Positions 36,004-45,799 of a DNA stretch of 64,000 nt are shown here, one piece after another. Made by a program: the position numbers and the translations under genes. Within the stretch, counting starts at the first letter, position 1. Each line of letters begins with the position of its first letter. The notes below the pieces were generated by a model, which was not told the origin of the DNA, did not search any database, and was given only the letters and a program-made list of their open reading frames with translations. Source of the DNA: Pseudoramibacter sp. (lineage in GTDB: Bacteria > Bacillota > Clostridia > Eubacteriales > Eubacteriaceae); the NCBI RefSeq assembly GCF_022484225.1, contig NZ_JAKVLT010000001.1, forward strand, positions 186,001 to 250,000, written 5' to 3'.

Positions 36004-36969
36004 TTAAATCGACAGCACCTGAATCATTTCGTACATCTTTTCGTCGAAAACTTTGGGCATTTTTAACGCTTCATCCAAATCCAAGGTCTTGAACGCGCTG
36101 TTCTGGGTGACCACCATCGTGTTGACCCGGCCCTCTAAAATCGCGTCAACCGCATGGTAGCCCATGTAGCTGGCGAGGCGTCTGTCAAAATGGCTCGGGG
36201 AGCCGCCGCGCTGGATGTAGCCCAGGTTGGTGCCCTTGGTTTCAACGCCGGTCATTTCCTGAATTTTCGGCACGTAGTCCCGGTAGCTGCCGCAACCTTC
36301 TGCAAGCATGATGATGCTGTGCATCTTGCCCCGTTCGTGGCCTTCGATGAGGCGTTCGCAGATGTCTTCCAAAGGCACCTGCTTTTCCGGAATGATCAGC
36401 GCCTTGGCCCCGCAGGCCAGCCCCGCATACATGGCGATGTCGCCGCAGTTGCGCCCCATAACCTGCACGATGTTCATCCGGTTGTGGGAAAAGGAGGTGT
36501 CCCGGATTTTGCTGATCGCTTCGATGGCCGTCGACACCGCGGTGTCAAAGCCAATGGAATAATCCGTCGCGCCAATGTCGTTGTCGATGGTGCCCGGGAT
36601 CACGACCACGTCGATGCCCAGTTCCGTCAGGGCCTTCGCGCCGTGCATGGAGCCGTCTCCGCCGATGATGATCAGGACATCCACATTGTAGTTTCTCAGG
36701 TTTTCTGCGGCCCGCTTCACCCCCGCAGGGGTTTTGAAAAATGAAGACCGCGACGTTCTCAGCATGGTGCCGCCCCGGTCGATGATGTTGGCGACGCTTC
36801 GGCTGTTGAGCGGTTTGAATTTTTCTTCGATAAGCCCCTGAAGCCCCTCTTCAATGCCGTAAACCTGAACATCGTGATAATTTGCGGTCCGGACGATGGC
36901 GCGGATCGCGGCATTCATGCCCGGCGCATCGCCGCCGCTGGTCAAAACGCCAATTCTTTTCACTGTCAC
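36004..36969 (-). CDS. pfkA: ATP-dependent 6-phosphofructokinase
   Basis: The key glycolytic enzyme phosphorylates fructose-6-phosphate. The 321-residue group I PFK shows TSGGDAPGMNA near the N-terminus, GGDGSMHGA with Gly at the position that favours ATP over pyrophosphate, PGTIDNDI with catalytic Asp, and MGRNCGDIA. An ATP-type enzyme is inferred from GGDGS. It starts one base after the ROK kinase gene ends and is the last gene of pgi-glk-pfkA. Length is typical of bacterial PfkA. Confidence 0.93.
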   Translation of the reverse strand: MTVKRIGVLTSGGDAPGMNAAIRAIVRTANYHDVQVYGIEEGLQGLIEEKFKPLNSRSVANIIDRGGTMLRTSRSSFFKTPAGVKRAAENLRNYNVDVLIIIGGDGSMHGAKALTELGIDVVVIPGTIDNDIGATDYSIGFDTAVSTAIEAISKIRDTSFSHNRMNIVQVMGRNCGDIAMYAGLACGAKALIIPEKQVPLEDICERLIEGHERGKMHSIIMLAEGCGSYRDYVPKIQEMTGVETKGTNLGYIQRGGSPSHFDRRLASYMGYHAVDAILEGRVNTMVVTQNSAFKTLDLDEALKMPKVFDEKMYEMIQVLSI

Positions 36970-36970
36970 T

Positions 36971-37930
36971 TTATTTCTCCTTGCTTTCCTTTGACATGAT
37001 TAACTTAATGCCGCCGATAATTCCGGCCTGATTGCCCAAAGTCGCCTGTGTGAACACAGTGTCCTTCGATGCTGGGAAGGCGTAATGCCGGTACGCCTGC
37101 TTCAGCGGCGGCATGAAAACATCTGCCGCTGCGGACACCCCGCCGCCGATGACGTAGGCATCCGGGTCGACGACACAGGAAATCATGGCCAGGGCCTGGC
37201 CCAGTTTTTCCATCGACTGGCCCAGCGCCGCATTGGCGAGGGCGTCGCCCTCCCGCGCAGCGTCGCAGACCGCCTTGGCGTCAAATGAGCCGGCGTTTTT
37301 CAGCACCGAGGCCACTTCGGGATGTCCTGCCAGCAGCGTCTTCGCTGTCCGCACGATTCCCGTCGCCGATGCGTACTGTTCCAGGCAGCCGAAATTGCCG
37401 CAGTTGCAGGGTTCCCTTTCCTGACCGTCCACGTGGAGATGGCCGATTTCGCCGGCAGAGCCGAAACGCCCCGGCACAACGTGCTGATTGATGATCACGC
37501 CGCCGCCGATGCCGGTGCCCAGGGTGATCATCACGAGGTTCGAAAAGCCTTTGCCGCCGCCCTGCCACATTTCGCCCAGCGCGGCGACATCTGCATCGTT
37601 GCCAACTTGAACCGGCATCTGCAAATGCTGTTCCAGAATGGCCTTCACATCAACATCTCCCCAGCCCAGATTCGCGCAGCCGTGTACCATGCCCTGGGCA
37701 TCCACTGGGCCCGGAACGCCGACGCCGATGCCGAGCACATCCGCGGCCCGAAAGCCCCGTGCCTGGATACGCTGCTTGATCACGTCCGCGATCTGGGCTA
37801 AGAACGACTCCGGAGAAGGCGCCGGCGGGGTGCCGATTTTCCGCGTCTCAAAGAGCCAGCCTGAGGTGCGCCCCAGGCCGATCTTGACCGATGTCCCTCC
37901 GATATCCACGCCGAAGGCATATACTTTCAT
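36971..37930 (-). CDS. Glucokinase, ROK family
   Basis: This cytosolic sugar kinase most likely converts glucose to glucose-6-phosphate. The 319-residue ROK protein has the ATP motif VDIGGTSVKIGL, the LGTGIGGGVIIN phosphate loop, the substrate signature GEIGHLHVDG and the zinc cluster CNCGNFGCLEQY. There is no helix-turn-helix, so it is a kinase and not a ROK repressor. It sits between pgi and pfkA, which strongly supports a glucokinase role; N-acetylmannosamine or fructose kinase are alternatives. Confidence 0.88.
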   Translation of the reverse strand: MKVYAFGVDIGGTSVKIGLGRTSGWLFETRKIGTPPAPSPESFLAQIADVIKQRIQARGFRAADVLGIGVGVPGPVDAQGMVHGCANLGWGDVDVKAILEQHLQMPVQVGNDADVAALGEMWQGGGKGFSNLVMITLGTGIGGGVIINQHVVPGRFGSAGEIGHLHVDGQEREPCNCGNFGCLEQYASATGIVRTAKTLLAGHPEVASVLKNAGSFDAKAVCDAAREGDALANAALGQSMEKLGQALAMISCVVDPDAYVIGGGVSAAADVFMPPLKQAYRHYAFPASKDTVFTQATLGNQAGIIGGIKLIMSKESKEK

Positions 37931-37976
37931 TTTTTTCTCCCTTTTTTCTTCCCTTTCGGGTGTTATCTGATCTCTC

Positions 37977-39329
37977 TTATTCCGATAACCTCTTCTTTAA
38001 GACTTCAGCCTGATCTTCGTAACCCGGTTTTCCAAGCAGGGCAAACATGTTCTTTTTGTACGCTTCAACCCCTGGCTGGTTGAACGGATTGACGCCCAGG
38101 AGATAGCCGCTGACGCCTACTGCAAATTCGAAGAAGTAGAACAGCTGGCCCAGGGAATTTTCATCCCGCGCCGGAATGTCGATCATGAGGTTCGGGGTTT
38201 TCCCGTCGGTGTGGGCGAGAACCGTCCCCATCATCGCGTTCTTGTTGACTTCGTCCATGTTCTTGCCAGCCAAGAAGTTGAGGCCGTCGAGATTCTGTTC
38301 GTCGGCTTCGATGGTCACATCGGACATCGGCTGTTCGACATTGAGCACCGTTTCAAAGGCGAGGTTGCTGCCGTCTTGGACAAACTGCCCCAGGGAATGG
38401 AGGTCCATCGACAAATCGTAGGACGCCGGATAGAGGCCCTTGCCGTCTTTGCCTTCGGATTCGCCGTAAAGCTGTTTCCACCATTCGGACAAGTTATGAA
38501 GCGCCGGTTCGTAATTGGCGAGAATTTCAATCTTCCGGCCCTTGTTCAAGAAGATGTTGCGGATCGCCGCGTACTGCATCGCCGGGTTCTTTTCAAAGGG
38601 CGCCGTCTTGATTTCAGCCCGCATGGTTTCGGCACCTGCCATCAGGGCGTCGAGATCTGCGCCGGACACTGCAATAGGCAGAAGCCCCACTGCGGTCAGC
38701 ACCGAGAAGCGCCCGCCGATGTTGTCCGGAATGACAAAGCTTTCGTAGCCTTCTGCGTTGGCTTCGGTCTTCAATGCGCCCCGGGCCTTGTCTGTGGTCG
38801 CGTAAATGCGCTTGGCCGCTTCTGCTTTGCCGTATTTGGCTTCAAGCTTCGCCTTGAATACCCGGAAAGCGATGGACGGTTCTGTCGTGGTCCCGGATTT
38901 GGAGATGATGTTGACTGAAAAGTCGCGGTCGCCGATGAGGGCCACCAGATCGTTTAAGTACGCGCCGCTGATGTTGTTGCCGGCAAAGTAAATTTCCGGG
39001 GCGTCGACCGCCGTCCGGGGCAGCTGATTGTAAAAATTCGGCTTCAAAAATTCGATGGCCGCCCGGGCACCAAGGTAAGAGCCGCCGATGCCGATGACCA
39101 CCAGCACGTCAGAGTCCCTGCGGATTTTTTCAGCCGCGGCCTTGATGCGGCCGTATTCTTCTTTATCGTAATTCACGGGCAGATCGATCCAGCCGAGAAA
39201 ATCGTTGCCGGCACCGGTGCCTTCGACAAGGGTCTTGCGTGCGGTTTCAGCCTGTGCCTTGATTTGATCCAATTCGTGAGGGCGAATAAAATCTTTGACA
39301 TGACTGGCATCAAATTTGATCATTTCCAT
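37977..39329 (-). CDS. pgi: Glucose-6-phosphate isomerase
   Basis: It interconverts glucose-6-phosphate and fructose-6-phosphate. The 450-residue protein has [18 protein letters not shown], the [15 protein letters not shown] phosphate-binding motif and the C-terminal [14 protein letters not shown] with catalytic Lys. The ATG of MEMIKFDAS follows AAAGGAG; the longer frame with MLITQ lacks a site. It is the first gene of the pgi-glk-pfkA operon, downstream of a consensus promoter. Confidence 0.94.
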   Translation of the reverse strand: MEMIKFDASHVKDFIRPHELDQIKAQAETARKTLVEGTGAGNDFLGWIDLPVNYDKEEYGRIKAAAEKIRRDSDVLVVIGIGGSYLGARAAIEFLKPNFYNQLPRTAVDAPEIYFAGNNISGAYLNDLVALIGDRDFSVNIISKSGTTTEPSIAFRVFKAKLEAKYGKAEAAKRIYATTDKARGALKTEANAEGYESFVIPDNIGGRFSVLTAVGLLPIAVSGADLDALMAGAETMRAEIKTAPFEKNPAMQYAAIRNIFLNKGRKIEILANYEPALHNLSEWWKQLYGESEGKDGKGLYPASYDLSMDLHSLGQFVQDGSNLAFETVLNVEQPMSDVTIEADEQNLDGLNFLAGKNMDEVNKNAMMGTVLAHTDGKTPNLMIDIPARDENSLGQLFYFFEFAVGVSGYLLGVNPFNQPGVEAYKKNMFALLGKPGYEDQAEVLKKRLSE

Positions 39330-39392
39330 AATATTAACTCCTTTATTCATCTCGCAGATTTGCGTTATTAGCATACACTTGTTAATAATATT

Positions 39393-39421
39393 ATTATAAC
39401 AAAATGGCCTTGACCCGTCAA
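39393..39421 (-). promoter_or_regulatory. Promoter of pgi-glk-pfkA
   Basis: TTGACG and TATAAT are 17 bp apart, about 65 bases upstream of the pgi start. Confidence 0.8.
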
Positions 39422-39465
39422 TGATCTCAAGGCATTTTAGATGAAAAGGTTTTATAAATTAAATT

Positions 39466-39498
39466 AAAAAAAAGAATACCATCGCTGGTATTCTTTTT
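39466..39498. terminator. Terminator of the heat-shock operon
   Basis: An 11-bp stem AAAGAATACCA/TGGTATTCTTT with a TCGC loop lies downstream of dnaJ, with T's on both strands. Confidence 0.88.
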
Positions 39499-39503
39499 GT
39501 ATT

Positions 39504-40679
39504 TTACAATGCGCCGCGCACTCTGTCCCAGAAAGACGCTCCTTTCTGGTGATTCTTCTTGGTCAGGGATTCGCCGAACTTGCGCATCAGGTCTTTCTGC
39601 TTCCGGGTCAGTTTCTGAGGCGTTTCCACCCGGATGCTCACGTACTGGTCGCCCCGGCCGTAGCCGTTGACGTTTTTCACCCCTTTGCCGCGCATTCTGA
39701 ATTCCTTGCCGGTCTGAGTGCCTTCGGGGATCTTCATCTTGACTTTGCCGTCGACAGTCGGCACTTCGATGGTATCTCCCAAAGCCGCCTGCATGAAGGA
39801 AATCGGCAGTTCGATATAAATATCGTCGCCTCTGCGCTTGAAGATCGGATCTTCCTGCACGTTGATGTACACGAGGATATCGCCGCTGGCGCCGCCGTTA
39901 GTGCCGGCGTTGCCCTGTCCTCTCAGCGGCAGCACGGAATCGTTGTCGACCCCGGCCGGGATCGTGATTTTGATGGTCCGTTCTTTGTCTTCAAGGCCGC
40001 TGCCGTGGCAGTGAGTGCACGGATTGTCGATAATCTGGCCTTCCCCGTGGCACTTGTCGCAGACCACTGTCTGGGCCATCATGCCAAAAGCCGTCTGGCG
40101 CCGCATGGTCACCTGGCCGCTGCCGCCGCATTTGTCGCAGGTTCTGGGATGGGAACCCTTCTGCGCCCCGGTGCCGCCGCAGACAGAGCAGGTTTCTTTC
40201 CGTTTGATTTTGATTTTCTTTTCGGTGCCGAAGATCGCGTCTTTAAAAGACAGCCGCAGATTGATCCGAAGATCTGCGCCCCGGGTCGGCCGGCTGCGCT
40301 GACTCCCTGAGGCGCTGCCGCCGCCAAAGCCGCCGAAGCCGCCAAAACCGCCGAAGCCGCCAAAACCGCCGCCGCCGAACAAATCTGAAAAGATGTCGTC
40401 GAATCCGCCGAAGCCGGACCCGCCGCCAAAGCCGCTGAAGCCCTGGCCGTCCACGCCGGCATGGCCGAACTGGTCGTAATTGCGGCGCTTGTCTTCATCG
40501 CTCAGCACTTCGTAGGCTTCGTTGATTTCCTTGAATTTTTCTTCGGCTTCTTTATTACCCGGGTTGCGGTCGGGATGATACTTCATCGCCAGTTTGCGAT
40601 AAGCTTTTTTAATTTCATCTGCGCTGGCGTTTTTATCCACGCCCAGCACTTCGTAGTAATCGCGCTTTTCTTCACTCAT
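39504..40679 (-). CDS. dnaJ: Chaperone protein DnaJ
   Basis: This Hsp40 co-chaperone delivers clients to DnaK and stimulates its ATPase. The 391 residues show the J domain with HPD at 35-37, a Gly/Phe region (about 75-140, with repeated GGFGGFG), four CxxCxGxG zinc modules ([32 protein letters not shown]) and the C-terminal substrate domain. It is a full-length type I DnaJ. It is the last gene of hrcA-grpE-dnaK-dnaJ, about 100 bases after dnaK, with a hairpin between them. Confidence 0.96.
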   Translation of the reverse strand: MSEEKRDYYEVLGVDKNASADEIKKAYRKLAMKYHPDRNPGNKEAEEKFKEINEAYEVLSDEDKRRNYDQFGHAGVDGQGFSGFGGGSGFGGFDDIFSDLFGGGGFGGFGGFGGFGGFGGGSASGSQRSRPTRGADLRINLRLSFKDAIFGTEKKIKIKRKETCSVCGGTGAQKGSHPRTCDKCGGSGQVTMRRQTAFGMMAQTVVCDKCHGEGQIIDNPCTHCHGSGLEDKERTIKITIPAGVDNDSVLPLRGQGNAGTNGGASGDILVYINVQEDPIFKRRGDDIYIELPISFMQAALGDTIEVPTVDGKVKMKIPEGTQTGKEFRMRGKGVKNVNGYGRGDQYVSIRVETPQKLTRKQKDLMRKFGESLTKKNHQKGASFWDRVRGAL

Positions 40680-40728
40680 TGATAACCACCTCTTTATCGC
40701 ACAGCATTATATCATGTTTTCCTATGTA

Positions 40729-40756
40729 AAGAAAGGCAGCTTCGGAAAAGCTGCCA
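40729..40756 (-). terminator. Hairpin between dnaK and dnaJ
   Basis: GGCAGCTT/AAGCTGCC with a CGGAA loop is followed on the minus strand by TTTCTTT. It may be a partial terminator lowering dnaJ relative to dnaK, or an mRNA-processing structure. Confidence 0.6.
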
Positions 40757-40781
40757 TTCTGATTATTCGTTTGTGTGCAGA

Positions 40782-42647
40782 TTACTTGTCTGTGACATCT
40801 TCATAGGTGGCGTCTTCGACGTTGCTGTCGTTGCTGCCGCCGCCGTTGCTGCTGCTGGAAGCGCCCTGCTGCGGACCAGCCTGTGCGCCGCCCTGCTGCT
40901 GTTGCTGTGCCTGAGCGTCTGCGTAGAGTTTCTGCGCGATCGGGTAGAGGGATTCATTCAGAGCATCGGTTGCGGATTTGATCGCGTCGATGTCATCGCC
41001 CTGAGCCTTTTCTCTCAAGGTCTTGATGGCGTCTTCCACCTTGGCCTTTTCATCTGCACTGGCCTTGTCGCCAATGTCTTTCAGGGACTGTTCTGCCTGA
41101 TATGCGGCGGTGTCGGCGTTGTTCTTCGCTTCGATCAGTTCTTTTTCTTTCTTGTCTTCTTCGGCGTGCTGTTCGGCTTCTTTGACCGCCTTGTCGATGT
41201 CTTCTTCGCTCATGTTCGACGTCGATTTGATGACGATGTTCTGGGCTTTGCCGGTGCCTAAATCCTTGGCGGAGACGTTGACAATGCCGTTGGCGTCGAT
41301 ATCGAAGGTGACTTCAATCTGCGGCACACCGCGACGTGCTGCCGGAATGCCGGTCAGCTGGAAGCGGCCTAATGTCTTGTTGTCTCTGGCCATTTCACGT
41401 TCCCCTTGGAGCACGTGAATGTCAACGGCCGTCTGGTTGTCGGCTGCGGTGGAGAAGACCTGGCTCTTCTTCGTCGGGATCGTGGTGTTGCGGTCGATGA
41501 GTTTGGTCATGACACCGCCCATGGTTTCAATCCCCAGTGACAGCGGTGTGACATCCAGAAGCAGGACATCGTTGACTTCGCCGGCCAGAACACCGCCCTG
41601 AATTGCAGCACCGACAGCGACGCATTCGTCCGGGTTGATGCTCTTATCCGGGTCTTTACCGGTGATGCCTTTAACGGCTTCCTGAACTGCCGGGATTCTT
41701 GAAGAACCGCCGACCAGAAGCACACGGCCTAAGTCAGAACCGGAGATGCCGGCGTCGGACAATGCCTGATTGACCGGGCCTCTCGTGGCGTCGACCAGAT
41801 CTCTGGTGAGTTCATCGAATTTCGCACGGGTCAAATCCATCTGCAGGTGTTTCGGCCCGTCTGCGGTTGCCGTGATAAACGGCAGGTTGATTTCGGTCTT
41901 CAGCATTGAAGACAATTCGATCTTCGCCTTTTCAGCGGCTTCTTTCAAACGCTGCAGCGCCATCTTGTCGTCTCTCAGATCGACGCCGTTTTCTTTCTTG
42001 AATTCTTCGGCCATCCAGTCGATGATCTTCTGGTCGAAGTCATCGCCGCCCAGATGGTTGTTCCCAGCTGTGGCTTTAACTTCGAAGACGCCGTCGCCGA
42101 GTTCCAGGATGGACACATCGAAGGTCCCGCCGCCGAGGTCGAAGACCATGATCTTCTGAGAATCGTCTTTTTCAAGACCGTAGGCCAGAGCAGCTGCGGT
42201 CGGTTCGTTGATGATCCGCTGGACGTCGAGTCCGGCGATCCGGCCTGCGTCCTTTGTGGCCTGACGCTGGGCATCGTTGAAGTATGCCGGAACGGTGATG
42301 ACGGCCTTTTTCACTTCTTCGCCGAGGTAAGCTTCAGCGTCAGCTTTCAGTTTCTGAAGGATGATGGCTGAAATTTCCTGCGGGGTGTAGGATTTGCCTT
42401 CGATGGTAACCTTGTAATCAGATCCCATATGCCGTTTGATGGATGACACGGTGCCTTCCGGATTGGTGATGGCGCCGCGTTTTGCGACCTGCCCAACCAG
42501 GCGTTCGCCGTCTTTTATCTGCACCACTGAAGGGGTTGTGCGGCTGCCTTCAGCGTTCGGGATAACGACCGGGTCGCCACCTTCGAGAACTGCCACGCAC
42601 GAATTTGTCGTACCTAAGTCGATACCAATGATTTTTTCTTTGCTCAT
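40782..42647 (-). CDS. dnaK: Chaperone protein DnaK (Hsp70)
   Basis: This ATP-dependent chaperone folds and protects proteins with DnaJ and GrpE. The 621 residues comprise the ATPase domain ([42 protein letters not shown]), the substrate-binding domain beginning [14 protein letters not shown], and the helical lid with a Gln/Gly/Ser-rich tail ending [13 protein letters not shown]. It has the canonical Gram-positive length. The start ATG follows a GGGAGGAAG site. It is third in the hrcA operon. Confidence 0.97.
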   Translation of the reverse strand: MSKEKIIGIDLGTTNSCVAVLEGGDPVVIPNAEGSRTTPSVVQIKDGERLVGQVAKRGAITNPEGTVSSIKRHMGSDYKVTIEGKSYTPQEISAIILQKLKADAEAYLGEEVKKAVITVPAYFNDAQRQATKDAGRIAGLDVQRIINEPTAAALAYGLEKDDSQKIMVFDLGGGTFDVSILELGDGVFEVKATAGNNHLGGDDFDQKIIDWMAEEFKKENGVDLRDDKMALQRLKEAAEKAKIELSSMLKTEINLPFITATADGPKHLQMDLTRAKFDELTRDLVDATRGPVNQALSDAGISGSDLGRVLLVGGSSRIPAVQEAVKGITGKDPDKSINPDECVAVGAAIQGGVLAGEVNDVLLLDVTPLSLGIETMGGVMTKLIDRNTTIPTKKSQVFSTAADNQTAVDIHVLQGEREMARDNKTLGRFQLTGIPAARRGVPQIEVTFDIDANGIVNVSAKDLGTGKAQNIVIKSTSNMSEEDIDKAVKEAEQHAEEDKKEKELIEAKNNADTAAYQAEQSLKDIGDKASADEKAKVEDAIKTLREKAQGDDIDAIKSATDALNESLYPIAQKLYADAQAQQQQQGGAQAGPQQGASSSSNGGGSNDSNVEDATYEDVTDK

Positions 42648-42687
42648 AACTCTTCCTCCCGAGTTTCTTTATGCGTATTTTTCCAAT

Positions 42688-43281
42688 TTATTTCTGATTG
42701 ATCCGGACCATTGCCGCCCGAATCACTTTGTCTTTGTACATGTAGCCTTTCTGGAAAACGTCCAGCACCACCTGATCGTCCACATCTTCTTCGTTGCCGA
42801 TGGCGACGCCGTGATGGTATTTCGGATCAAAGGGCTTGCCTTCTGCTTCGATTTCCTTGAGGCCTTCGTCTTTGAGGGTCTTCATGAGTTCTTTGTAGAC
42901 CATCTGAATCCCTGTGGCCAGTTCCTTGCTGCCGTCTTCGTTTTCGGTGGCGGCCAGGGCTCTTTCCAGGTTGTCGATAATCGGCAAAAGCTTCTTCAGA
43001 AGACCTTCTGTGGTGTAAGCGGCAATTTCCGCCTTTTCGCGGCTGGTCCGCTTTTTATAGTTGGCAAAATCAGCCTGGAGACGCATCATCTGATCCATCA
43101 GCGCCGCCGTTTTCGCGTCTTCTTTCGATTCTTTTTCGGTTGCTTTTTCTTCTTCTTTTTCAGGCGCTTCCTGCTGCGTTTCTTTCACTTCCGATGACGC
43201 TTCTTCTTTTTCAGGGCTCTGCTTTTCCTGCTGCTTTTCTTCTTCAGCAGCCGTTTGCTGTTTCTTTTCTTCTTCCGCCAT
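42688..43281 (-). CDS. grpE: Nucleotide exchange factor GrpE
   Basis: GrpE releases ADP from DnaK. The 197-residue protein starts with an unusually long acidic, Glu/Lys/Gln-rich disordered region (residues 1-60), then the coiled-coil helix LQADFANYKKRTSREK and the C-terminal beta domain FDPKYHHGVAIG...VLDVFQKGYMYKDKVIRAAMV. The ATG of MAEEEKK follows AAAGGTGG; an earlier ATG in frame has no site. It lies between hrcA and dnaK. Confidence 0.94.
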   Translation of the reverse strand: MAEEEKKQQTAAEEEKQQEKQSPEKEEASSEVKETQQEAPEKEEEKATEKESKEDAKTAALMDQMMRLQADFANYKKRTSREKAEIAAYTTEGLLKKLLPIIDNLERALAATENEDGSKELATGIQMVYKELMKTLKDEGLKEIEAEGKPFDPKYHHGVAIGNEEDVDDQVVLDVFQKGYMYKDKVIRAAMVRINQK

Positions 43282-43315
43282 TTTCCCACCTTTTTTCAAA
43301 TTTAATGCACTGCTG

Positions 43316-44368
43316 CTATTTGAGCAGCTTCATGATATTGGCATTCAATTCCTCTCGAATCGCATCGAGAATGGAAGACACCTGCGAATAATTCATCCGC
43401 GTCGGCCCGATGACACCAAATGCGCCCACGGGCAAACCCTCTCGTTCATAAGTCGATGTGATAATCGAAAACTCTTTGAGATGCTGGTTGTCATTTTCAT
43501 CCCCAATGGAAACGTGAATGACGCGGTTGTTGTGTTCGTCTTTTTCTGCACCGTCTATCATCACCTTTGCGAGGAGCGGTTTGGCTTCTACGACGTCGAC
43601 CAGATTCTTGATCTTGTCGACACTGTTGAATTCCGGATAGTTCAGCAGGTTCTTAAAGCCGCTCGCTGTCACATCGGTTTCGGATTCAAGCAGGGCATCC
43701 CGAATCGTCGGCACCAGCTCGTCGAGGAGCTGTTTTTCAACCGGCGTGAGCTCGCTGATGGAGTCGATGAGATCGGTGCCGAAATTCTGAAAAGCCACAT
43801 CTTTTAAAATGCTGTTGAGAACGTTCGACATCTTCAGGGCCATCGCGTCGTCCACTTCCGCAGAGAGGTTGACTTCGATGTTCTTTGCGATCCCTTCGAT
43901 GGTCACCATGACGACGAGCACACGGTTTCGGATCAGCGGAATGATCTGCAGATGCTTGCAGTTGAAGCGGGAAACCCGCGGCGCTAAAACGACCGCCGTG
44001 TAATTGGTCAGCTTCGACAGCACGTTGGCCGTGAGGCTCACCGCCGATTCGATTTCCGGCCCGGCCTGCAGATAACCTTTGTGAATATCCCGGCGCATGG
44101 TTTCAGCCAGTTTCTTGATCTGCATGATTTCGTCCACATAATAGCGGTAGGCTTTCTGTGTCGGAATCCTGCCTGAAGAGGTGTGTGGCTGCATCAAATA
44201 ACCCATCTCTTCCAAATCAGACATTTCGTTTCGGATCGTCGCCGGACTTACGCCCAGATCATATCTTCTCGACAATGTTCTGGAGCCTACCGGTTCCGCC
44301 GTGTTGATGTAATCTCTGATTACGGCTTCTAGAATTTTCTTCTTTCTCGGTTTTATGATACTCACCAC
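43316..44368 (-). CDS. hrcA: Heat-inducible transcription repressor HrcA
   Basis: HrcA binds the CIRCE operator and represses chaperone genes until heat stress. The ~350-residue product has the N-terminal winged helix KKKILEAVIRDYINTAEPVGSRTLSRRYDLGVSPATIRNEM (in part) and the conserved MGYLMQPHTSSGRIPT. There is no ATG at the start: two GTG codons (44368 and 44365) lie inside the AAGGTGGTGA Shine-Dalgarno, and ATC or ATA codons follow at proper spacing. The exact start is therefore unresolved. It is the first gene of the operon and sits right behind its own CIRCE. Confidence 0.92.
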   Translation of the reverse strand: MVSIIKPRKKKILEAVIRDYINTAEPVGSRTLSRRYDLGVSPATIRNEMSDLEEMGYLMQPHTSSGRIPTQKAYRYYVDEIMQIKKLAETMRRDIHKGYLQAGPEIESAVSLTANVLSKLTNYTAVVLAPRVSRFNCKHLQIIPLIRNRVLVVMVTIEGIAKNIEVNLSAEVDDAMALKMSNVLNSILKDVAFQNFGTDLIDSISELTPVEKQLLDELVPTIRDALLESETDVTASGFKNLLNYPEFNSVDKIKNLVDVVEAKPLLAKVMIDGAEKDEHNNRVIHVSIGDENDNQHLKEFSIITSTYEREGLPVGAFGVIGPTRMNYSQVSSILDAIREELNANIMKLLK

Positions 44369-44376
44369 CTTATTTA

Positions 44377-44403
44377 TTAGCACTCTTACTATTTGAGTGC
44401 TAA
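44377..44403 (-). promoter_or_regulatory. CIRCE operator
   Basis: The element is a perfect match to TTAGCACTC-N9-GAGTGCTAA. It lies directly downstream of the promoter and upstream of hrcA, so the repressor controls its own operon. Confidence 0.98.
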
Positions 44404-44415
44404 TATCTTGACTAT

Positions 44416-44444
44416 AATATAGCACCGACTTTTCAAATTGTCAA
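44416..44444 (-). promoter_or_regulatory. Promoter of hrcA-grpE-dnaK-dnaJ
   Basis: Consensus TTGACA and TATATT are 17 bp apart; the CIRCE operator begins about 12 bases downstream of the -10. Confidence 0.9.
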
Positions 44445-44503
44445 TGCCATTTCAGACTCAATTTTCACTTTTTGAAAATTTTCAGTTGATTTTAAGCTGT
44501 TTT

Positions 44504-45667
44504 TTAGACAAAGGCCATGAACACCTGATTTGCCAGGTCCAATCCCTTTCGCGTGAGAAAAATGCGGCTGCCGTCTGCTTTAATTAAATTTTCTTTTATT
44601 AATGTAGAAATTTCTTTTTTATAGATACTTTTAAAAGATTCGCCAAATATTTTAATAAAGTCTTCGTCCCTGACGCCGGCGGCGGTGCGCAGCCCCAAAA
44701 ACATGAAATCCCCTTCGGCTTCGCGCTTCGGCAGGGCGTGGCCTTCGAAAGAACGAGACGGATTTTTGAGATAGGTTTCAAAATCCCGGGTGTTTTCCCG
44801 TCTGAAAAAAGCGCCGTCCTGATCCGTCGGCCCCTGTTCGGACAGCGATGCTGCGCCGAGGCCGAACCCCGCATATGGAGTCAGGTCCCAGTAGCCGGAA
44901 TTGTGGCGGCTTGCGCACCCCGGCCTCGCAAAATTGGAAATTTCGTACTGGTGAAAGCCCCGGGCCTCTAAACTGCGGCACAGATGATGGTACATCCTGC
45001 GTTCTTCTTTTTCCGAAGGCAGGCCGAGACGGCCTTCCCGCTGCCACTTTTCAAAGACCGTTCCCGGTTCGATGATTAAACTGTAGCACGAAATGTGGCG
45101 CACCGACGGATAAGCTGCGATGCGCGCCACGGCCTTGTCGATGTCTTCGAGGGTCTGCCCCGGAAGGCCGGACATCAAATCCGCAGAGATGTTGTCGAAT
45201 CCCGCAGCCTCGGCCATGTCGAGCACCGCCAGCGCCTCTTCTGCGGTGTGCAGCCTGCCCAGGGTCTTAAGCAGCCCGGCGCTTAAGCTTTGTATGCCCA
45301 CGGACAGGCGGTTAAAGCCCAGTTCCCTGTACCCTTTAAGCTGGGCTTCGTCCACGGTTTTGGGATTCACCTCGATGGTCTTTTCGAGCTTTTCGTCTTT
45401 AAAATCGAAACCGAATTTTTCTTCGAGGGCCATAGCCGTCTGGGCGATCAGACGGGGATCGACCGCCGAAGGGGTGCCTCCGCCGAAATAGACGGTGCCC
45501 ACCGGGCGATCCTTTGGCTTCTTATATGCAGCAATTTCCCGGCCCAGGGCGTCAAAATAATTTTTGACCGACGCTTGATTTCTTTCGGGCCAGGACAGAA
45601 AATCGCAGTACCGGCATTTCGACTGGCAAAAGGGAATGTGAACGTATATTTCGAGATAATTTTTCAT
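44504..45667 (-). CDS. hemW: Heme chaperone/coproporphyrinogen oxidase-like radical SAM protein HemW
   Basis: This radical-SAM protein of the HemN family has the [4Fe-4S] motif CQSKCRYCDF (CxxxCxxC) near residue 18, FGGGTPS, and the HemW-type C-terminal winged helix. HemW is now seen as a heme chaperone, not an oxidase; it lacks the extra HemN motif. The 387-residue start (MKNYLEIYVHIPF) follows AAGAGGG; the extended frame MDKNTRRG is not used. It lies next to hrcA, a common clostridial arrangement, but is transcribed after its own region. Confidence 0.9.
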   Translation of the reverse strand: MKNYLEIYVHIPFCQSKCRYCDFLSWPERNQASVKNYFDALGREIAAYKKPKDRPVGTVYFGGGTPSAVDPRLIAQTAMALEEKFGFDFKDEKLEKTIEVNPKTVDEAQLKGYRELGFNRLSVGIQSLSAGLLKTLGRLHTAEEALAVLDMAEAAGFDNISADLMSGLPGQTLEDIDKAVARIAAYPSVRHISCYSLIIEPGTVFEKWQREGRLGLPSEKEERRMYHHLCRSLEARGFHQYEISNFARPGCASRHNSGYWDLTPYAGFGLGAASLSEQGPTDQDGAFFRRENTRDFETYLKNPSRSFEGHALPKREAEGDFMFLGLRTAAGVRDEDFIKIFGESFKSIYKKEISTLIKENLIKADGSRIFLTRKGLDLANQVFMAFV

Positions 45668-45725
45668 ATTATGCCCTCTTCGTGTATTTTTATCCAAAAA
45701 ATTGGGATTTTATTAATTTTTTACC

Positions 45726-45753
45726 TTGATTTTATTCGATCTTGCCGTATAAT
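45726..45753 (+). promoter_or_regulatory. Promoter of the amino-acid binding lipoprotein gene
   Basis: TTGATT and TATAAT are 16 bp apart, 47 bases before the start codon. Confidence 0.7.
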
Positions 45754-45799
45754 GGAAATAGATTAAATAATTCCTTAAGGAAGGAGATTTTCTATTAAG

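Noticed and set aside
40310..40430. Short repeats in dnaJ as a possible repeat array
   Set aside because: They encode the normal Gly/Phe-rich linker of DnaJ.
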